NCBI GenBank assembly: GCA_003670925.1
Contig: QWQG01000132.1
Span: 1 to 60,385 of the forward strand
Length of the DNA stretch: 60,385 nucleotides
Direction of reading: 5' to 3'
DNA from: Planctomycetota bacterium
GTDB taxonomy: Bacteria > Planctomycetota > Planctomycetia > Planctomycetales > Planctomycetaceae
The notes under the pieces were generated by a model, which was given only the letters and a program-made list of their open reading frames with translations, was not told the origin of the DNA and ran no database searches. The position numbers were made by a program, and so were the translations under genes. Positions 9,500-18,839 of this stretch are shown here, piece after piece; the stretch's first letter is position 1; every line of letters starts with the position of its first letter.

Positions 9500-11302
9500 C
9501 TATACGTTCGCATGCAATCCGAATTCAGTGCGTAATTGTGTCATGGCGAGATCCGCTTGGTCGGCGGAAATCACGACACACAGTTTCAGTTCGCTCGTGT
9601 TAATCATTTCCACGTTGATGCTGTTTGCTGCCAGACATCGGAACAAGCGAGCCCCAACGTCCGTGTGGCTTCTGAGTCCAATACCGGAGACAGCGATCTT
9701 GCCGATTCTACGATCCGAGGTGAGGATGGAGCCGACATAAGTCTCCATGACTTCGCGGAGCAACAGGATCGCACAATCAAGATCAGAACGCAGGACTGTG
9801 AAAGAAATTGTCGCTTTCCCATCGCGCGCCGCGTTCTGCACAATCATGTCAACGAGGACACCGCCTGCCGCAATTGCGGTAAATACGGTTTCCGCGATTC
9901 CAGGGTCGTCGGGCAGATTGCTTAACGTGACCCGCGACTGATTGGTGTCCGCCGTGATGTCACTCACAACGATACTTTCCATACTGTCCAGTCGCGCAAC
10001 AATGTCGGCTGTCAATTCTGGGCTGGCGGCATCAATCTCGCCATTCCGATGTCCATTGGATACGCAACCCACTTGAGGCAAAGATGACGTGGCCTTTTCG
10101 AGTTCAAAACCTGAATGCGCTGCTTGGACAGCATCGTGGCATCGACTGCGATCAATGAGGACAGAAATTTTGATCTCGCTTGTGGTCACGACCCGAATAT
10201 TGATTCCGCGTGCGGCCACGACTTGAAACATCCGAGCAGCGACACCGGTATGCGTCTGCATTCCATGCCCCACAACGGAAACTTTTGACAGACCCGTTGT
10301 CGCGACGACATCCTCGGCCTGCAAACTGGCAGCGGTGGCTTTGGCGACTACCAAGGCGGCCTTGAGTTCGTCTTCGGCAACTGTGAAGGAGACATTGGCC
10401 GTGCCTTCGCGCGCCACGTTTTGCACGACCATGTCGACGGGGATTTTAGCAGCTGAGAGTGACGAAAATAAGGTACTCATGACACCCGGCTGATTCGGCA
10501 AACCAACCAGCGTGATCAGGGCTTCATTCCTGACAAACGCGACGCCCGTCACGACGGATGTGGCTTTATCGGACTCGGGCGCGATCAATGTTCCTGGCCC
10601 ATCTGAATATGCCGGACGAACCCGCAACTGCACGCGATATTTTTTGGCAAACTCAATCGATCGCGAATGCATGACGCCGGCGCCAAGGCTGGCGAGTTCT
10701 AGCATTTCGTCGTAAGATATTCGCTCGACTTTCCGCGCCTCCGGCACAAGTCGCGGGTCTGTCGTGAAGACACCTTCCACGTCGGTGTAAATCTCACACA
10801 ATTCGGCATTCAGGACGGCCGCCAGAGCTGTTGCGGTCGTATCGCTACCACCCCGACCCAACGTCGTAATATTCATTTCGGCATCGACGCCTTGGAAACC
10901 GGCGGCGATCACAATGTTGCCCGCTTTCAAGAGTTCCTGCATGCGTTTGGTGGAGATACTAACGATGCGGGCTTTCGTATGCGTTGTATCGGTGAGCACG
11001 CCGATCTGAGCGCCGGTGAGGCTGATGGCTTCTTCGCCAAGTTCGTGAACAGCCATGGCCATGAGGGCGACGGACTCTTGTTCTCCGGTGGAAAGCAACA
11101 TGTCCATTTCACGAGGTCGCGGATGTTTGGTGATCTCGTGGGCCAATTCCACCAAGTCGTCCGTCTTGTGTCCGCGCGCGCTGACGACAACCACGACGTC
11201 ATAGCCCCTGCGTTTTGCGGCAACTGCGCGACTGGCTGCGCCTCGGATTTTTTCCGCATTGGCCACACTGGTGCCACCAAACTTCTGCACAATGACTGCC
11301 AC
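9500..11302 (-). CDS. lysC: Aspartate kinase with four ACT domains
   Basis: LysC phosphorylates L-aspartate, the first step towards lysine, threonine and methionine. The kinase domain begins with IVQKFGGTSVANAEKIRG. I chose the GTG at 11302 because AGGAGA lies about 12 bases before it and the conserved KFGGTSV then falls at residues 7-13; the open frame upstream (to 11518) has no family similarity. This gives 600 residues, about 190 more than a standard enzyme. The excess is a repeated regulatory half: two ACT pairs, the first starting near GVAFVRNEALITLVGL and the second near SRVTLSNLPDDPGIAET, with parallel phrases VDMVVQNVAREGTANVSFTV and VDMIVQNAARDGKATISFTV. Four-ACT aspartokinases are known in cyanobacteria and other bacteria; feedback inhibition by lysine or threonine is expected. 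Confidence 0.93.
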   Translation of the reverse strand: MAVIVQKFGGTSVANAEKIRGAASRAVAAKRRGYDVVVVVSARGHKTDDLVELAHEITKHPRPREMDMLLSTGEQESVALMAMAVHELGEEAISLTGAQIGVLTDTTHTKARIVSISTKRMQELLKAGNIVIAAGFQGVDAEMNITTLGRGGSDTTATALAAVLNAELCEIYTDVEGVFTTDPRLVPEARKVERISYDEMLELASLGAGVMHSRSIEFAKKYRVQLRVRPAYSDGPGTLIAPESDKATSVVTGVAFVRNEALITLVGLPNQPGVMSTLFSSLSAAKIPVDMVVQNVAREGTANVSFTVAEDELKAALVVAKATAASLQAEDVVATTGLSKVSVVGHGMQTHTGVAARMFQVVAARGINIRVVTTSEIKISVLIDRSRCHDAVQAAHSGFELEKATSSLPQVGCVSNGHRNGEIDAASPELTADIVARLDSMESIVVSDITADTNQSRVTLSNLPDDPGIAETVFTAIAAGGVLVDMIVQNAARDGKATISFTVLRSDLDCAILLLREVMETYVGSILTSDRRIGKIAVSGIGLRSHTDVGARLFRCLAANSINVEMINTSELKLCVVISADQADLAMTQLRTEFGLHANV

Positions 11303-11566
11303 GTTCTCAGCATCTCCTGCGTTGTCGGACCGAATTTTGTTGGCGAAGCCTGATTTGTTGTACCAAAAGTGCAAGGATAAGACGTGTAGTTTCTCACGCG
11401 GACCTCTAACTTTATTGTCCCCACCCCAGGGAATGCTCAAGGTTCGTCTCTTTTCTGTGGATTCCGCGGTTTTCGCGGTGAAAAACCTGCGACTGGAATG
11501 CAAATAGATGTCGTCCAATTAAGATGGTTGAACAGATATTCGACTACCTTTAGTGGCTCATTCAGT

Positions 11567-12532
11567 ATGGAATCATCCCGTGGCGACCTTGCGATTCTAG
11601 CAGGGTCCGGCAACCAAACATTCTCACAACACATTGCGGATTCTCTGGGTGTGAAACTTACGCCTTGTGAGGCACAGATCTTCAGCGAAGGCAATGTGTT
11701 TGTCCGCATTCTGGAGAACGTGCGAGGTCGTGACACGTTCGTGATTCAGGGCGTGCATCGTCCTGTCAACGATAACTTTGTGGAACTCTTGTTCTGGATC
11801 GATGCGCTGAAACGGGCGAGTGCCTCGCAGATTACCGCTGTCATTCCATTTTTCAGCTATGCCAAGGGCGATAAGAAGGATGAGCCACGAGTTTCCATCC
11901 GGGCTCGAGTGTGTGCCGATGCCATTGAAGCGGCCGGTGCAGATCGCGTTCTGACGATGGATCTGCACAGTCCGCAGATTCAGGGATTCTTCAGTGTCCC
12001 GGTCGATCACTTATATGCGCGATCGGTCATCTGCGAGCACATCAAGTCACTTAACATTCCGAACCTCGTGATCTGCAGTCCCGATGTGGGATTTGCAAAG
12101 TCTGCGTCGGCGTTTGCGAATCTCTTGGGTGTGCCAGTCGTCATCGGAAATAAGCAACGCAAAGATCACACTGAGCGGGCGCAGGTACTGGAAGTTATTG
12201 GTTCCGTCGAGGGCTGTAACGTCCTGATGGTCGATGATTTTATCATCACCGGCAGTTCGCTGGTCAGTATGGCCGACGTCTTGAAATCCCGCGGCGCAAA
12301 AGATATCTACGCGGCCGTATCGCATGGCGTTTTTTCCACAGATGCCTTTGCGAGAATCGAAGAAAGCTGCATCAAACGCTTGTACATGACTGACACCATT
12401 GAACCGAATCTGGAACTTCAGGGGCCGAAGATCGAACTGATCACCGTTGCGCCTCTGTTTGCGCAGGCGATCCGGTCGATTCACGACCGCACCAGTGTGA
12501 GCATGTTGTTTCCGGATGTGAAGGCGTTGTAA
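11567..12532 (+). CDS. prs: Ribose-phosphate pyrophosphokinase (PRPP synthase)
   Basis: Prs makes 5-phosphoribosyl-1-pyrophosphate from ribose-5-phosphate and ATP for nucleotide, histidine and tryptophan synthesis. The 321-residue length and motifs fit: [12 protein letters not shown] at the N terminus, [10 protein letters not shown], a [13 protein letters not shown] stretch matching the flexible ATP loop, and [12 protein letters not shown] with the catalytic His. The PRPP-binding loop reads [13 protein letters not shown]. It keeps the general phosphoribosyltransferase pattern (DD then TG) but has isoleucine where most Prs proteins have aspartate (IDT). I start at the ATG at 11567; the earlier start at 11498 has no ribosome binding site. 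The stop overlaps the mutS start by one base (TAATG), so the two genes are coupled. Confidence 0.88.
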   Translation: MESSRGDLAILAGSGNQTFSQHIADSLGVKLTPCEAQIFSEGNVFVRILENVRGRDTFVIQGVHRPVNDNFVELLFWIDALKRASASQITAVIPFFSYAKGDKKDEPRVSIRARVCADAIEAAGADRVLTMDLHSPQIQGFFSVPVDHLYARSVICEHIKSLNIPNLVICSPDVGFAKSASAFANLLGVPVVIGNKQRKDHTERAQVLEVIGSVEGCNVLMVDDFIITGSSLVSMADVLKSRGAKDIYAAVSHGVFSTDAFARIEESCIKRLYMTDTIEPNLELQGPKIELITVAPLFAQAIRSIHDRTSVSMLFPDVKAL

Positions 12533-15162
12533 TGAGCAAGCTCTCGCCCATGATGGAACGCTACATGGAAGTGAAGGGGCAAAACCCCGGCACTATCTTG
12601 CTGTTTCGGATGGGAGATTTTTACGAGCTGTTTTTTGAAGATGCTCAGAACGCCGCGAAAGTTCTGGGGCTGACACTCACCAGCCGAGATAAAGCGTCGG
12701 ACAATCCGACACCAATGGCTGGCTTTCCGTACCATCAGCTGGATGCCTATCTGCAGAAGCTGATTCGTGCTGGGTTTCGAGCGGCGATCTGCGATCAGGT
12801 GGAAGACCCCAAGAAAGCGAAGGGACTGGTGCGTCGCGAAGTCACCCGGGTTGTGACGCCAGGCACATTGACCGACGATGAACTTCTCGATCCGCGCCAG
12901 AGCAATTTTCTGGCTTGCGTCGCCCCGGCAAAAGCCAGTATTGGTCTGGCCTGGCTGGAATTATCCACCGGGCGTTTTCTCCTCACGGAACTGGAACCGT
13001 CACAGCTTCAGGATGAACTGGCACGCATCAATCCTGCCGAATGCCTGATTCCCGAGAGCGCTGCGAAAGAGAACAACCTCGCGATGCGGCGCACGGAGCA
13101 ACAGTCGTTGGTATTGACGACACGGCCGGACTGGTGCTTCGGCCGCGATGAAGCCCGGCGGTTACTTAACGAACACTTCGGCACAAAGACGCTAGAAGGT
13201 TTCGATATCGACGACTCGCCTGCCGTCACGGCCGCCGGAGCATTGCTGGACTACGTTCGCGAGACGCAGCGCACGGCGTTACCGCACATCGTCCGCATCG
13301 AAGCTTGGCGGCGCAGTCGTCACATGATCATTGACGAAGTCACGCGCCGTAGTCTGGAATTGGCGCAGACTCTGCGGGACGGTCGCCGGGACTTTACGCT
13401 GTTAGGAGTGATGGACGAAACCTGCACGCCGATGGGATCACGCTTATTGGCAGAATGGCTCTCTAGCCCGCTCACGGACATCGAACAAATTACGCAACGC
13501 CAAGACGCCATTGAAGAACTTGTCAATCAATTGACTCTCCGTGACGATGTCCGTGAACTGTTGAAGGAAACCTACGACCTGCAACGCCTGACCTCCCGCA
13601 TCGCCACCGGACGCTGCAGCCCGCGCGATCTGGTCTGCCTTGCAAAGACTTTAGGGCAACTGCCTCGCCTGCGGGCAAAATTGGCCGCACGAAAGTCAAA
13701 GCGGCTGCAGACCTTGGAACAGCGAATCGAACTTTGTCCGGAAGCGCATGCGGCGATCGTGGCGGCTGTCGTCGATGAACCGCCCTTGACAATCGCGGAT
13801 GGAGGCGTCATTCGCCCTGGATTCAACATCGCTCTCGACGAATTTCGCGATCTCATGCGTGGTGGTCGCCAGTGGATGGCGGCTTATCAGCAAAAAGAAA
13901 TTGAACGCACGGGCATTTCAAACCTGAAGATCGGCTTCAACAAAGTCTTCGGTTATTACCTTGAAGTCACGGCATCGCACAGTGCCAAAGTGCCTGATGA
14001 ATACATCCGCAAACAGACGCTCAAAAATCAGGAACGATACATCACGCCTGAGCTTAAGGAGTATGAAGAAAAAGTACTGCGCGCTGAAGACCGAGCAAAA
14101 TCGCTCGAACAGGAATTGTTTGCAACGCTCCGCGAAGAGGTGGCCACATTTGTGCCACTGCTCCTGCGAACAGCCGATTCAATGGCCGAAATCGATGTGC
14201 TTGCCGCCCTCAGCACGCTCGCAGCCAATGCCGGTTATTGCCGACCGATGCTGACGCCGGAACCCATTATGGATATTCGGGACGGGCGTCATCCAGTGCT
14301 TGATCGTCTGCTTCCTGCCGGACAGTTTGTGCCGAATGACGTACGACTGGGATTAAAAGGTGGTGACGATGAGCCGCGTGCCATCGGCCGAGTTCAAATT
14401 ATTACCGGCCCGAACATGGCAGGTAAGAGCACCTACATTCGCCAAGCGGCACTCATCACCATCATGGCGCAGATGGGGTCATTTGTGCCCGCGAAGGAAG
14501 CGTTGATCGGAATCGCCGACCGCGTGTTTGCGCGTGTCGGTGCCAGTGATGAACTCGCACGCGGGCAAAGTACATTCATGGTTGAAATGACGGAGACCGC
14601 TCGGATTCTGAATTCCGCCACAGCCCGGAGTCTCGTCATTCTGGATGAAATCGGACGCGGCACAAGCACGTACGACGGCATCTCACTGGCTTGGGCGATC
14701 ACGGAGCATCTGCACGATGAAGTTCAGTGCCGCACAATGTTCGCAACCCACTATCATGAATTGACGGATCTCACCACGACCCTGAAACACGCGGCAAACT
14801 GGAATGTCGCCGTGCAGGAAAGTAACGATGACGTCGTCTTTCTGCATCGCATCGTGGAAGGTGCCGCCGGTCGCAGCTACGGCATTCATGTGGCCAAAAT
14901 TGCGGGCGTGCCACGCCGTGTCACAGAGCGCGCAACCACAATCCTTGCGACCCTCGAAGACGAACACATCACGCCCGACGGCCGGCCGAAAGTCCCGCAA
15001 CGCGAAACAACTCGTCAGCGCCGGCAGCAGAAATCCCTGTTCGAATTGCCTGAAGACCCACTTCTGGACGAAATCAGAAAACTGGAAGTCGACAGCTTTT
15101 CCCCGATCCAAGCCTTGCAGGAGCTCTACCGCTTGCGGCAGCAATTGCAGGATCGCAAATGA
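12532..15162 (+). CDS. mutS: DNA mismatch repair protein MutS
   Basis: MutS is the mismatch-recognition ATPase of methyl-directed-type mismatch repair. The N-terminal mismatch-binding domain shows [13 protein letters not shown], the family's phenylalanine-containing F-x-E loop. Connector, lever and clamp regions follow, and the C-terminal ATPase carries Walker [14 protein letters not shown] (about residues 624-636), the [11 protein letters not shown] signature and Walker [17 protein letters not shown], then [10 protein letters not shown]. At 876 residues it is full length for MutS1. Its ATG overlaps the stop of prs by one base, an unusual partnership that suggests shared transcription. No mutL is visible in the window. 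Confidence 0.96.
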   Translation: MSKLSPMMERYMEVKGQNPGTILLFRMGDFYELFFEDAQNAAKVLGLTLTSRDKASDNPTPMAGFPYHQLDAYLQKLIRAGFRAAICDQVEDPKKAKGLVRREVTRVVTPGTLTDDELLDPRQSNFLACVAPAKASIGLAWLELSTGRFLLTELEPSQLQDELARINPAECLIPESAAKENNLAMRRTEQQSLVLTTRPDWCFGRDEARRLLNEHFGTKTLEGFDIDDSPAVTAAGALLDYVRETQRTALPHIVRIEAWRRSRHMIIDEVTRRSLELAQTLRDGRRDFTLLGVMDETCTPMGSRLLAEWLSSPLTDIEQITQRQDAIEELVNQLTLRDDVRELLKETYDLQRLTSRIATGRCSPRDLVCLAKTLGQLPRLRAKLAARKSKRLQTLEQRIELCPEAHAAIVAAVVDEPPLTIADGGVIRPGFNIALDEFRDLMRGGRQWMAAYQQKEIERTGISNLKIGFNKVFGYYLEVTASHSAKVPDEYIRKQTLKNQERYITPELKEYEEKVLRAEDRAKSLEQELFATLREEVATFVPLLLRTADSMAEIDVLAALSTLAANAGYCRPMLTPEPIMDIRDGRHPVLDRLLPAGQFVPNDVRLGLKGGDDEPRAIGRVQIITGPNMAGKSTYIRQAALITIMAQMGSFVPAKEALIGIADRVFARVGASDELARGQSTFMVEMTETARILNSATARSLVILDEIGRGTSTYDGISLAWAITEHLHDEVQCRTMFATHYHELTDLTTTLKHAANWNVAVQESNDDVVFLHRIVEGAAGRSYGIHVAKIAGVPRRVTERATTILATLEDEHITPDGRPKVPQRETTRQRRQQKSLFELPEDPLLDEIRKLEVDSFSPIQALQELYRLRQQLQDRK

Positions 15163-15320
15163 CCGAAAGCGTGCCGCGACAACCCAATTCTGGCTCCTGC
15201 TGAACCAACACGGCTTTTGTCTGCCTGAACTGATGTCGTTGATTGCGAAAAGGGGGCCATCCGCGATACCTTTCGGGTGGATAAGGCAAGGCGAATTCAT
15301 GATGCAGGACTTGCAGGCTG

Positions 15321-16268
15321 ATGGCTCCACTTCTAGCGGTAGACAATCTTGTCAAGAAATACGGCAATCTCACGGCGGTGGATCTGTTGAGTTTTGACGT
15401 GGAACCGGGTGAAGCATTTGGATTGCTTGGTCCGAACGGGGCGGGAAAATCCACCACCATGATGATGATCTGCGGGCTGCTGGCGGCAGATTATGGAGAA
15501 GTCCGGCTCGAAGGACGACGCCTTGACCGAACTCACCCCGAAAGTCGGCAACGGATGGGTGTGGTGCCGCAGGACTTGGCCATTTATCCGGACCTCACAG
15601 CTCGTGAAAATCTGATGTTCTTCGGCAGCTTGTATCATCTGTCCGGATCGGAATTGCGGCGGAAAGTGGATGAGGTACTGGAACAGGTGGGGTTAACGGC
15701 GAGAGCGGATGACTTCACCGAAACGTTTTCCGGCGGAATGAAGCGTCGTCTGAATTTTGCGGCCGCTGTGATGCATGATCCGGTCTTGTTGATTCTGGAT
15801 GAGCCGACCGTCGGCGTGGATCCGCAAAGTCGGGCGCATCTGATTGACTGTATCCGCAGTCTCCAACAGCGTGGCACAGCCATTATCTATGCCAGCCACT
15901 ACATGGAAGAGGTGCAGGTCGTCTGTACGCGTGCGGCGATCATCGATCATGGAAAGCTGCTGGCATGTGATACGATTCCGCAGCTCCTGAAACAGATTCC
16001 ATTCGAGGTCGAATTGCGGCTCGGTCAATCAAGAGTCCCGGAAAGTCTGTCACTGGGAACGTCAGCCCGAATTGAGATGGACGGGGATGAAGCAGTCGTC
16101 CGATTCAGCACCCAGAATGAGTCCTGTGAATTGACCCTGAACAGTGATGTGACAAATATTCTGACGACGCTGGCACGACACTCCGTCAGTGTCCGATCAA
16201 TTCGGACGCATGAACCCAATCTGGAACGCTTGTTTCTAAAATTAACAGGGCATCGACTGCGTGATTAG
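15321..16268 (+). CDS. ABC transporter ATP-binding protein
   Basis: This 315-residue ATPase energises an ABC-2 type exporter. It shows Walker A GPNGAGKST (about residues 38-46), the Q loop GVVPQDLAIYPDLT, signature FSGGMKRRLNFA, Walker B LLILDEPTVGVDPQSR and the switch His in YASHYMEEV. The last 90 residues are the C-terminal extension common in NatA/CcmA-like exporters. The downstream permease gene overlaps it by 8 bases, showing that the two form one transporter. The cargo is unknown. The ATG at 15321 has a weak ribosome binding site, but moving the start inward would cut into the first strand (LLAVDNLVKKYG). Confidence 0.93.
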   Translation: MAPLLAVDNLVKKYGNLTAVDLLSFDVEPGEAFGLLGPNGAGKSTTMMMICGLLAADYGEVRLEGRRLDRTHPESRQRMGVVPQDLAIYPDLTARENLMFFGSLYHLSGSELRRKVDEVLEQVGLTARADDFTETFSGGMKRRLNFAAAVMHDPVLLILDEPTVGVDPQSRAHLIDCIRSLQQRGTAIIYASHYMEEVQVVCTRAAIIDHGKLLACDTIPQLLKQIPFEVELRLGQSRVPESLSLGTSARIEMDGDEAVVRFSTQNESCELTLNSDVTNILTTLARHSVSVRSIRTHEPNLERLFLKLTGHRLRD

Positions 16269-17508
16269 TACAGACGCTTTCAAAATCACGCTCAAAGACC
16301 TGCGATTGCTGTCCCGAGACCGCCGCGCCTTGGTGATCTTGGTCGCGATGCCTATGGTGATCATTGCGATCGTTGGATCATCAACAGGACGACTGCGAGC
16401 TAATCGGGAACAAAGTCGACAAGGGCTGACGATCGAAGTCGCCGATTTTGATCAGTCGGAAACGGCCCGGCGTCTTGCCGGGTTTCTGGCAAGCTATGAC
16501 AGTGTCAAGGTGCGGCGTGCTGAAATTACTAATCGCAGCGACACGACCGTACTTAAAAAGTTTCAGGTAGAACGTCCGACGGACGAGATTGATATGCGAC
16601 TGGTGATTCAACCAAGCTTCGAAACACGGATTCGTGAACTTTCGACAACACTTCTCACCTCGCCCGACGAATCGACGCGCAAGGATGGACTCGCGACTGT
16701 GAAGCTGACACTCATCAGTAACGAAACGGCCACTGACCCAATGATGGAAGGTCTTGGTAAGTCGCTGGTGAAACTGTCATTGCAAAATGCCATTCTGCCA
16801 ATCCTTGCAGAAAAAGTCCCGTCCTTCCGCGGTGCCGCACGTGATTCGGCGGTGCCTGTTGCATGGGAGCAATCTGCGGCCGCGAAGGCTCTCCCGACGG
16901 ACTCAGGCAAGCGTGTTTATCAGTTTTTCATTCCCAGCTATACCGTGTTGTTTGTGTTCTTCTTGGTCAACATCATGGGGCGTTCGTTTTTGGGTGAACG
17001 CGACATGGGTACGTTGCGTCGCTTGCGAATCGCTCCCATTGCTCCAGTAGCCATCCTGATGGGAAAAACTTTGCCCTTCTTCGTCCTGTCACTCGCGCAA
17101 ACAATCATCCTGATGATCTCCGGACGGCTGCTGTTCGGGATGTCCTGGGGACCGCAACCTCTATTGCTGATTCCCATCATGCTCTGTACTTCTGCTGCTG
17201 CCACCGCGCTTGGTCTGATGTTTTCCACTCTGGCCAAAACCGAATCACAGGTCTCGTCATTTGGGAATCTAATTCTGCTGTCGAGTGCCGGAATCAGCGG
17301 CTGTCTGGTGCCTCGGGCGTGGATGCCACCTATGAGTCAGAAAATCAGCCTCTTCACACCCCATGCGTGGGCACTTGATGCCTATAGCGAACTGCTGACA
17401 AAGGAACTGCCAAATGTTTCCACGATCGGGCAATCCTGCGGAATGCTGTTGCTCTTCAGCATCCTCTTCTTCGTCGTGGGTCTCTACCGTTTCCGAGCTG
17501 ATGGGTGA
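16261..17508 (+). CDS. ABC-2 type transporter permease
   Basis: This 415-residue permease pairs with the preceding ATPase; its GTG start lies inside the end of that gene. It has one membrane segment at residues 20-40, a large extracytoplasmic domain (about 45-220), then five or six segments over 225-410. PSYTVLFVFFLVNIMGRSFL and ERDMGTLRRLRIAP are typical of ABC-2 (PF12698-like) permeases, where the ExDxGTL-like loop contacts the ATPase. Such transporters export lipids, polysaccharides or drugs; no neighbour indicates the substrate. The C terminus ends shortly after the last membrane segment. Confidence 0.88.
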   Translation: MISTDAFKITLKDLRLLSRDRRALVILVAMPMVIIAIVGSSTGRLRANREQSRQGLTIEVADFDQSETARRLAGFLASYDSVKVRRAEITNRSDTTVLKKFQVERPTDEIDMRLVIQPSFETRIRELSTTLLTSPDESTRKDGLATVKLTLISNETATDPMMEGLGKSLVKLSLQNAILPILAEKVPSFRGAARDSAVPVAWEQSAAAKALPTDSGKRVYQFFIPSYTVLFVFFLVNIMGRSFLGERDMGTLRRLRIAPIAPVAILMGKTLPFFVLSLAQTIILMISGRLLFGMSWGPQPLLLIPIMLCTSAAATALGLMFSTLAKTESQVSSFGNLILLSSAGISGCLVPRAWMPPMSQKISLFTPHAWALDAYSELLTKELPNVSTIGQSCGMLLLFSILFFVVGLYRFRADG

Positions 17509-17678
17509 TCGGTACGACACCACCCGAAAATCTCCCTCGGGATGAGGAAACCTTTGCCGCAAAGTGCGGCCATTCAATCGCGCGAAAACGTTGCAGCACT
17601 CTGTCGCATGCGGCCACAATCCATTGCGGTTGATGCATCAATCCATGAGGTTTCGCACTCTCCCGTCGTAGGCCGATG

Positions 17679-18614
17679 CTATTCTGCCGTGCTCTTTACA
17701 AACTGATCCCAAGCGGCTGCGACGTTGCCTTCTTTCGGATCTCCATCGTGGAAGTACATCCCATACCGTAAGCGGAGCGACTCATTTTTAGCCAGATGCA
17801 CAGGTGCGGCCTCTTCGACGCCGTTCGTGTAGGCATGGTTGCCGAACGGACTGATGGAGAACAATCCGTAGTCACGGACATGGTATCGAGACGCACGGAA
17901 GTTGTTCGGATGATCCATAATGGCGACACCGACCGTTTTACCATCGACAGTTCCGGAGTAATCAATCCACGGGAATGACTTGCCCCAGCAGTTCTGAGTC
18001 GTCTCAGAACCGTCGCTCGCCACGACATGACCTCCGTTTTTTTCCTTCATAGACGGAGCCACGCGAATGCCAAACATCCCCTCTTTGGTGTCTTCGAAAT
18101 CGGCAGCCACATGTGATGCGGTGAAGAGCATATCGTAAACCAGCAATCGATTGGCGTGAATCGTGACGATGGCTGTTTCCGTCAGTTGCGGTTCTCCGGT
18201 TTCCGGATGCTGCCACTGGTTGATCACTTCGAAGATCCCAAGCGGTCCGCCAGCCTGAATCACACGCACCGCAATGTTACGAATAGGCCCATCTTCTCTC
18301 CAAAACTTAATCCCGTTAATTTCATCGACAGAATTCCACACACCCTTGTGATGCGGATGATCCGCGTCTGACGCATCATTGAGACTACGGTTTACCATCA
18401 CGCCGGATTGGGTCTGGATTGGCAGCAGGAATGGTTTCATTTGCTCGTGCGAAAAGTTGTAGGTCGCAAATGGTTGGCCATCAATGGTGATGTGCAACGT
18501 TGAATCTGTCTTCAAAAATTCCACCTTTTCACCAGCATGAGCAAGCGATGATAACGTGGCAAGTGCAAGGATCAACAGGCAGGGCATCAGGTTTGCGTAA
18601 GACCGAAATTTCAT
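17679..18614 (-). CDS. Secreted DUF6807 (PmoA-like) protein
   Basis: This 311-residue protein starts with a signal peptide (MKFRSYANLMPCLLILALATL to about AHAG). The mature part carries the phrases DADHPHHKGVWNSVDEINGI and RYHVRDYGLFSISPFG, which are typical of the DUF6807 family, annotated in Pfam as 'methane oxygenase PmoA'. That Pfam name is misleading: the planctomycete members are secreted proteins of unknown activity with no link to methane oxidation, and they are often found near sugar-handling genes. The conserved histidines in DHPHHK could bind metal or sugar, which is inference. It is a single gene, convergent with the ABC permease. Confidence 0.85.
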   Translation of the reverse strand: MKFRSYANLMPCLLILALATLSSLAHAGEKVEFLKTDSTLHITIDGQPFATYNFSHEQMKPFLLPIQTQSGVMVNRSLNDASDADHPHHKGVWNSVDEINGIKFWREDGPIRNIAVRVIQAGGPLGIFEVINQWQHPETGEPQLTETAIVTIHANRLLVYDMLFTASHVAADFEDTKEGMFGIRVAPSMKEKNGGHVVASDGSETTQNCWGKSFPWIDYSGTVDGKTVGVAIMDHPNNFRASRYHVRDYGLFSISPFGNHAYTNGVEEAAPVHLAKNESLRLRYGMYFHDGDPKEGNVAAAWDQFVKSTAE

Positions 18615-18839
18615 GGCGGGAAACTTTCGTATGGGGGGACGCGGAATCGTTGTCGGAGGAGATGTTACACCGCAGGCGGCCAGGAATAAAACGTGTCAGG
18701 GCTTGAAATCGTTTTGTACATGCTCAGACAGAAATATCAGCGAGGATCGACGTTGCCGACCTTTCGTAGTCGCTCCCCGAAGGGAGATGCCTGAGCACCA
18801 GCATTCTCAATCCTTCAAGAGCGACTTATCGCGAACGCC

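Noticed and set aside
11303-11566. Lysine riboswitch upstream of lysC
   Set aside because: I looked for the conserved helices of the lysine riboswitch in the leader and could not find them; a covariance-model search would settle it.
14683-15330. Minus-strand frame of 215 codons over the end of mutS
   Set aside because: It is fully antisense to conserved MutS sequence and has no start signal.
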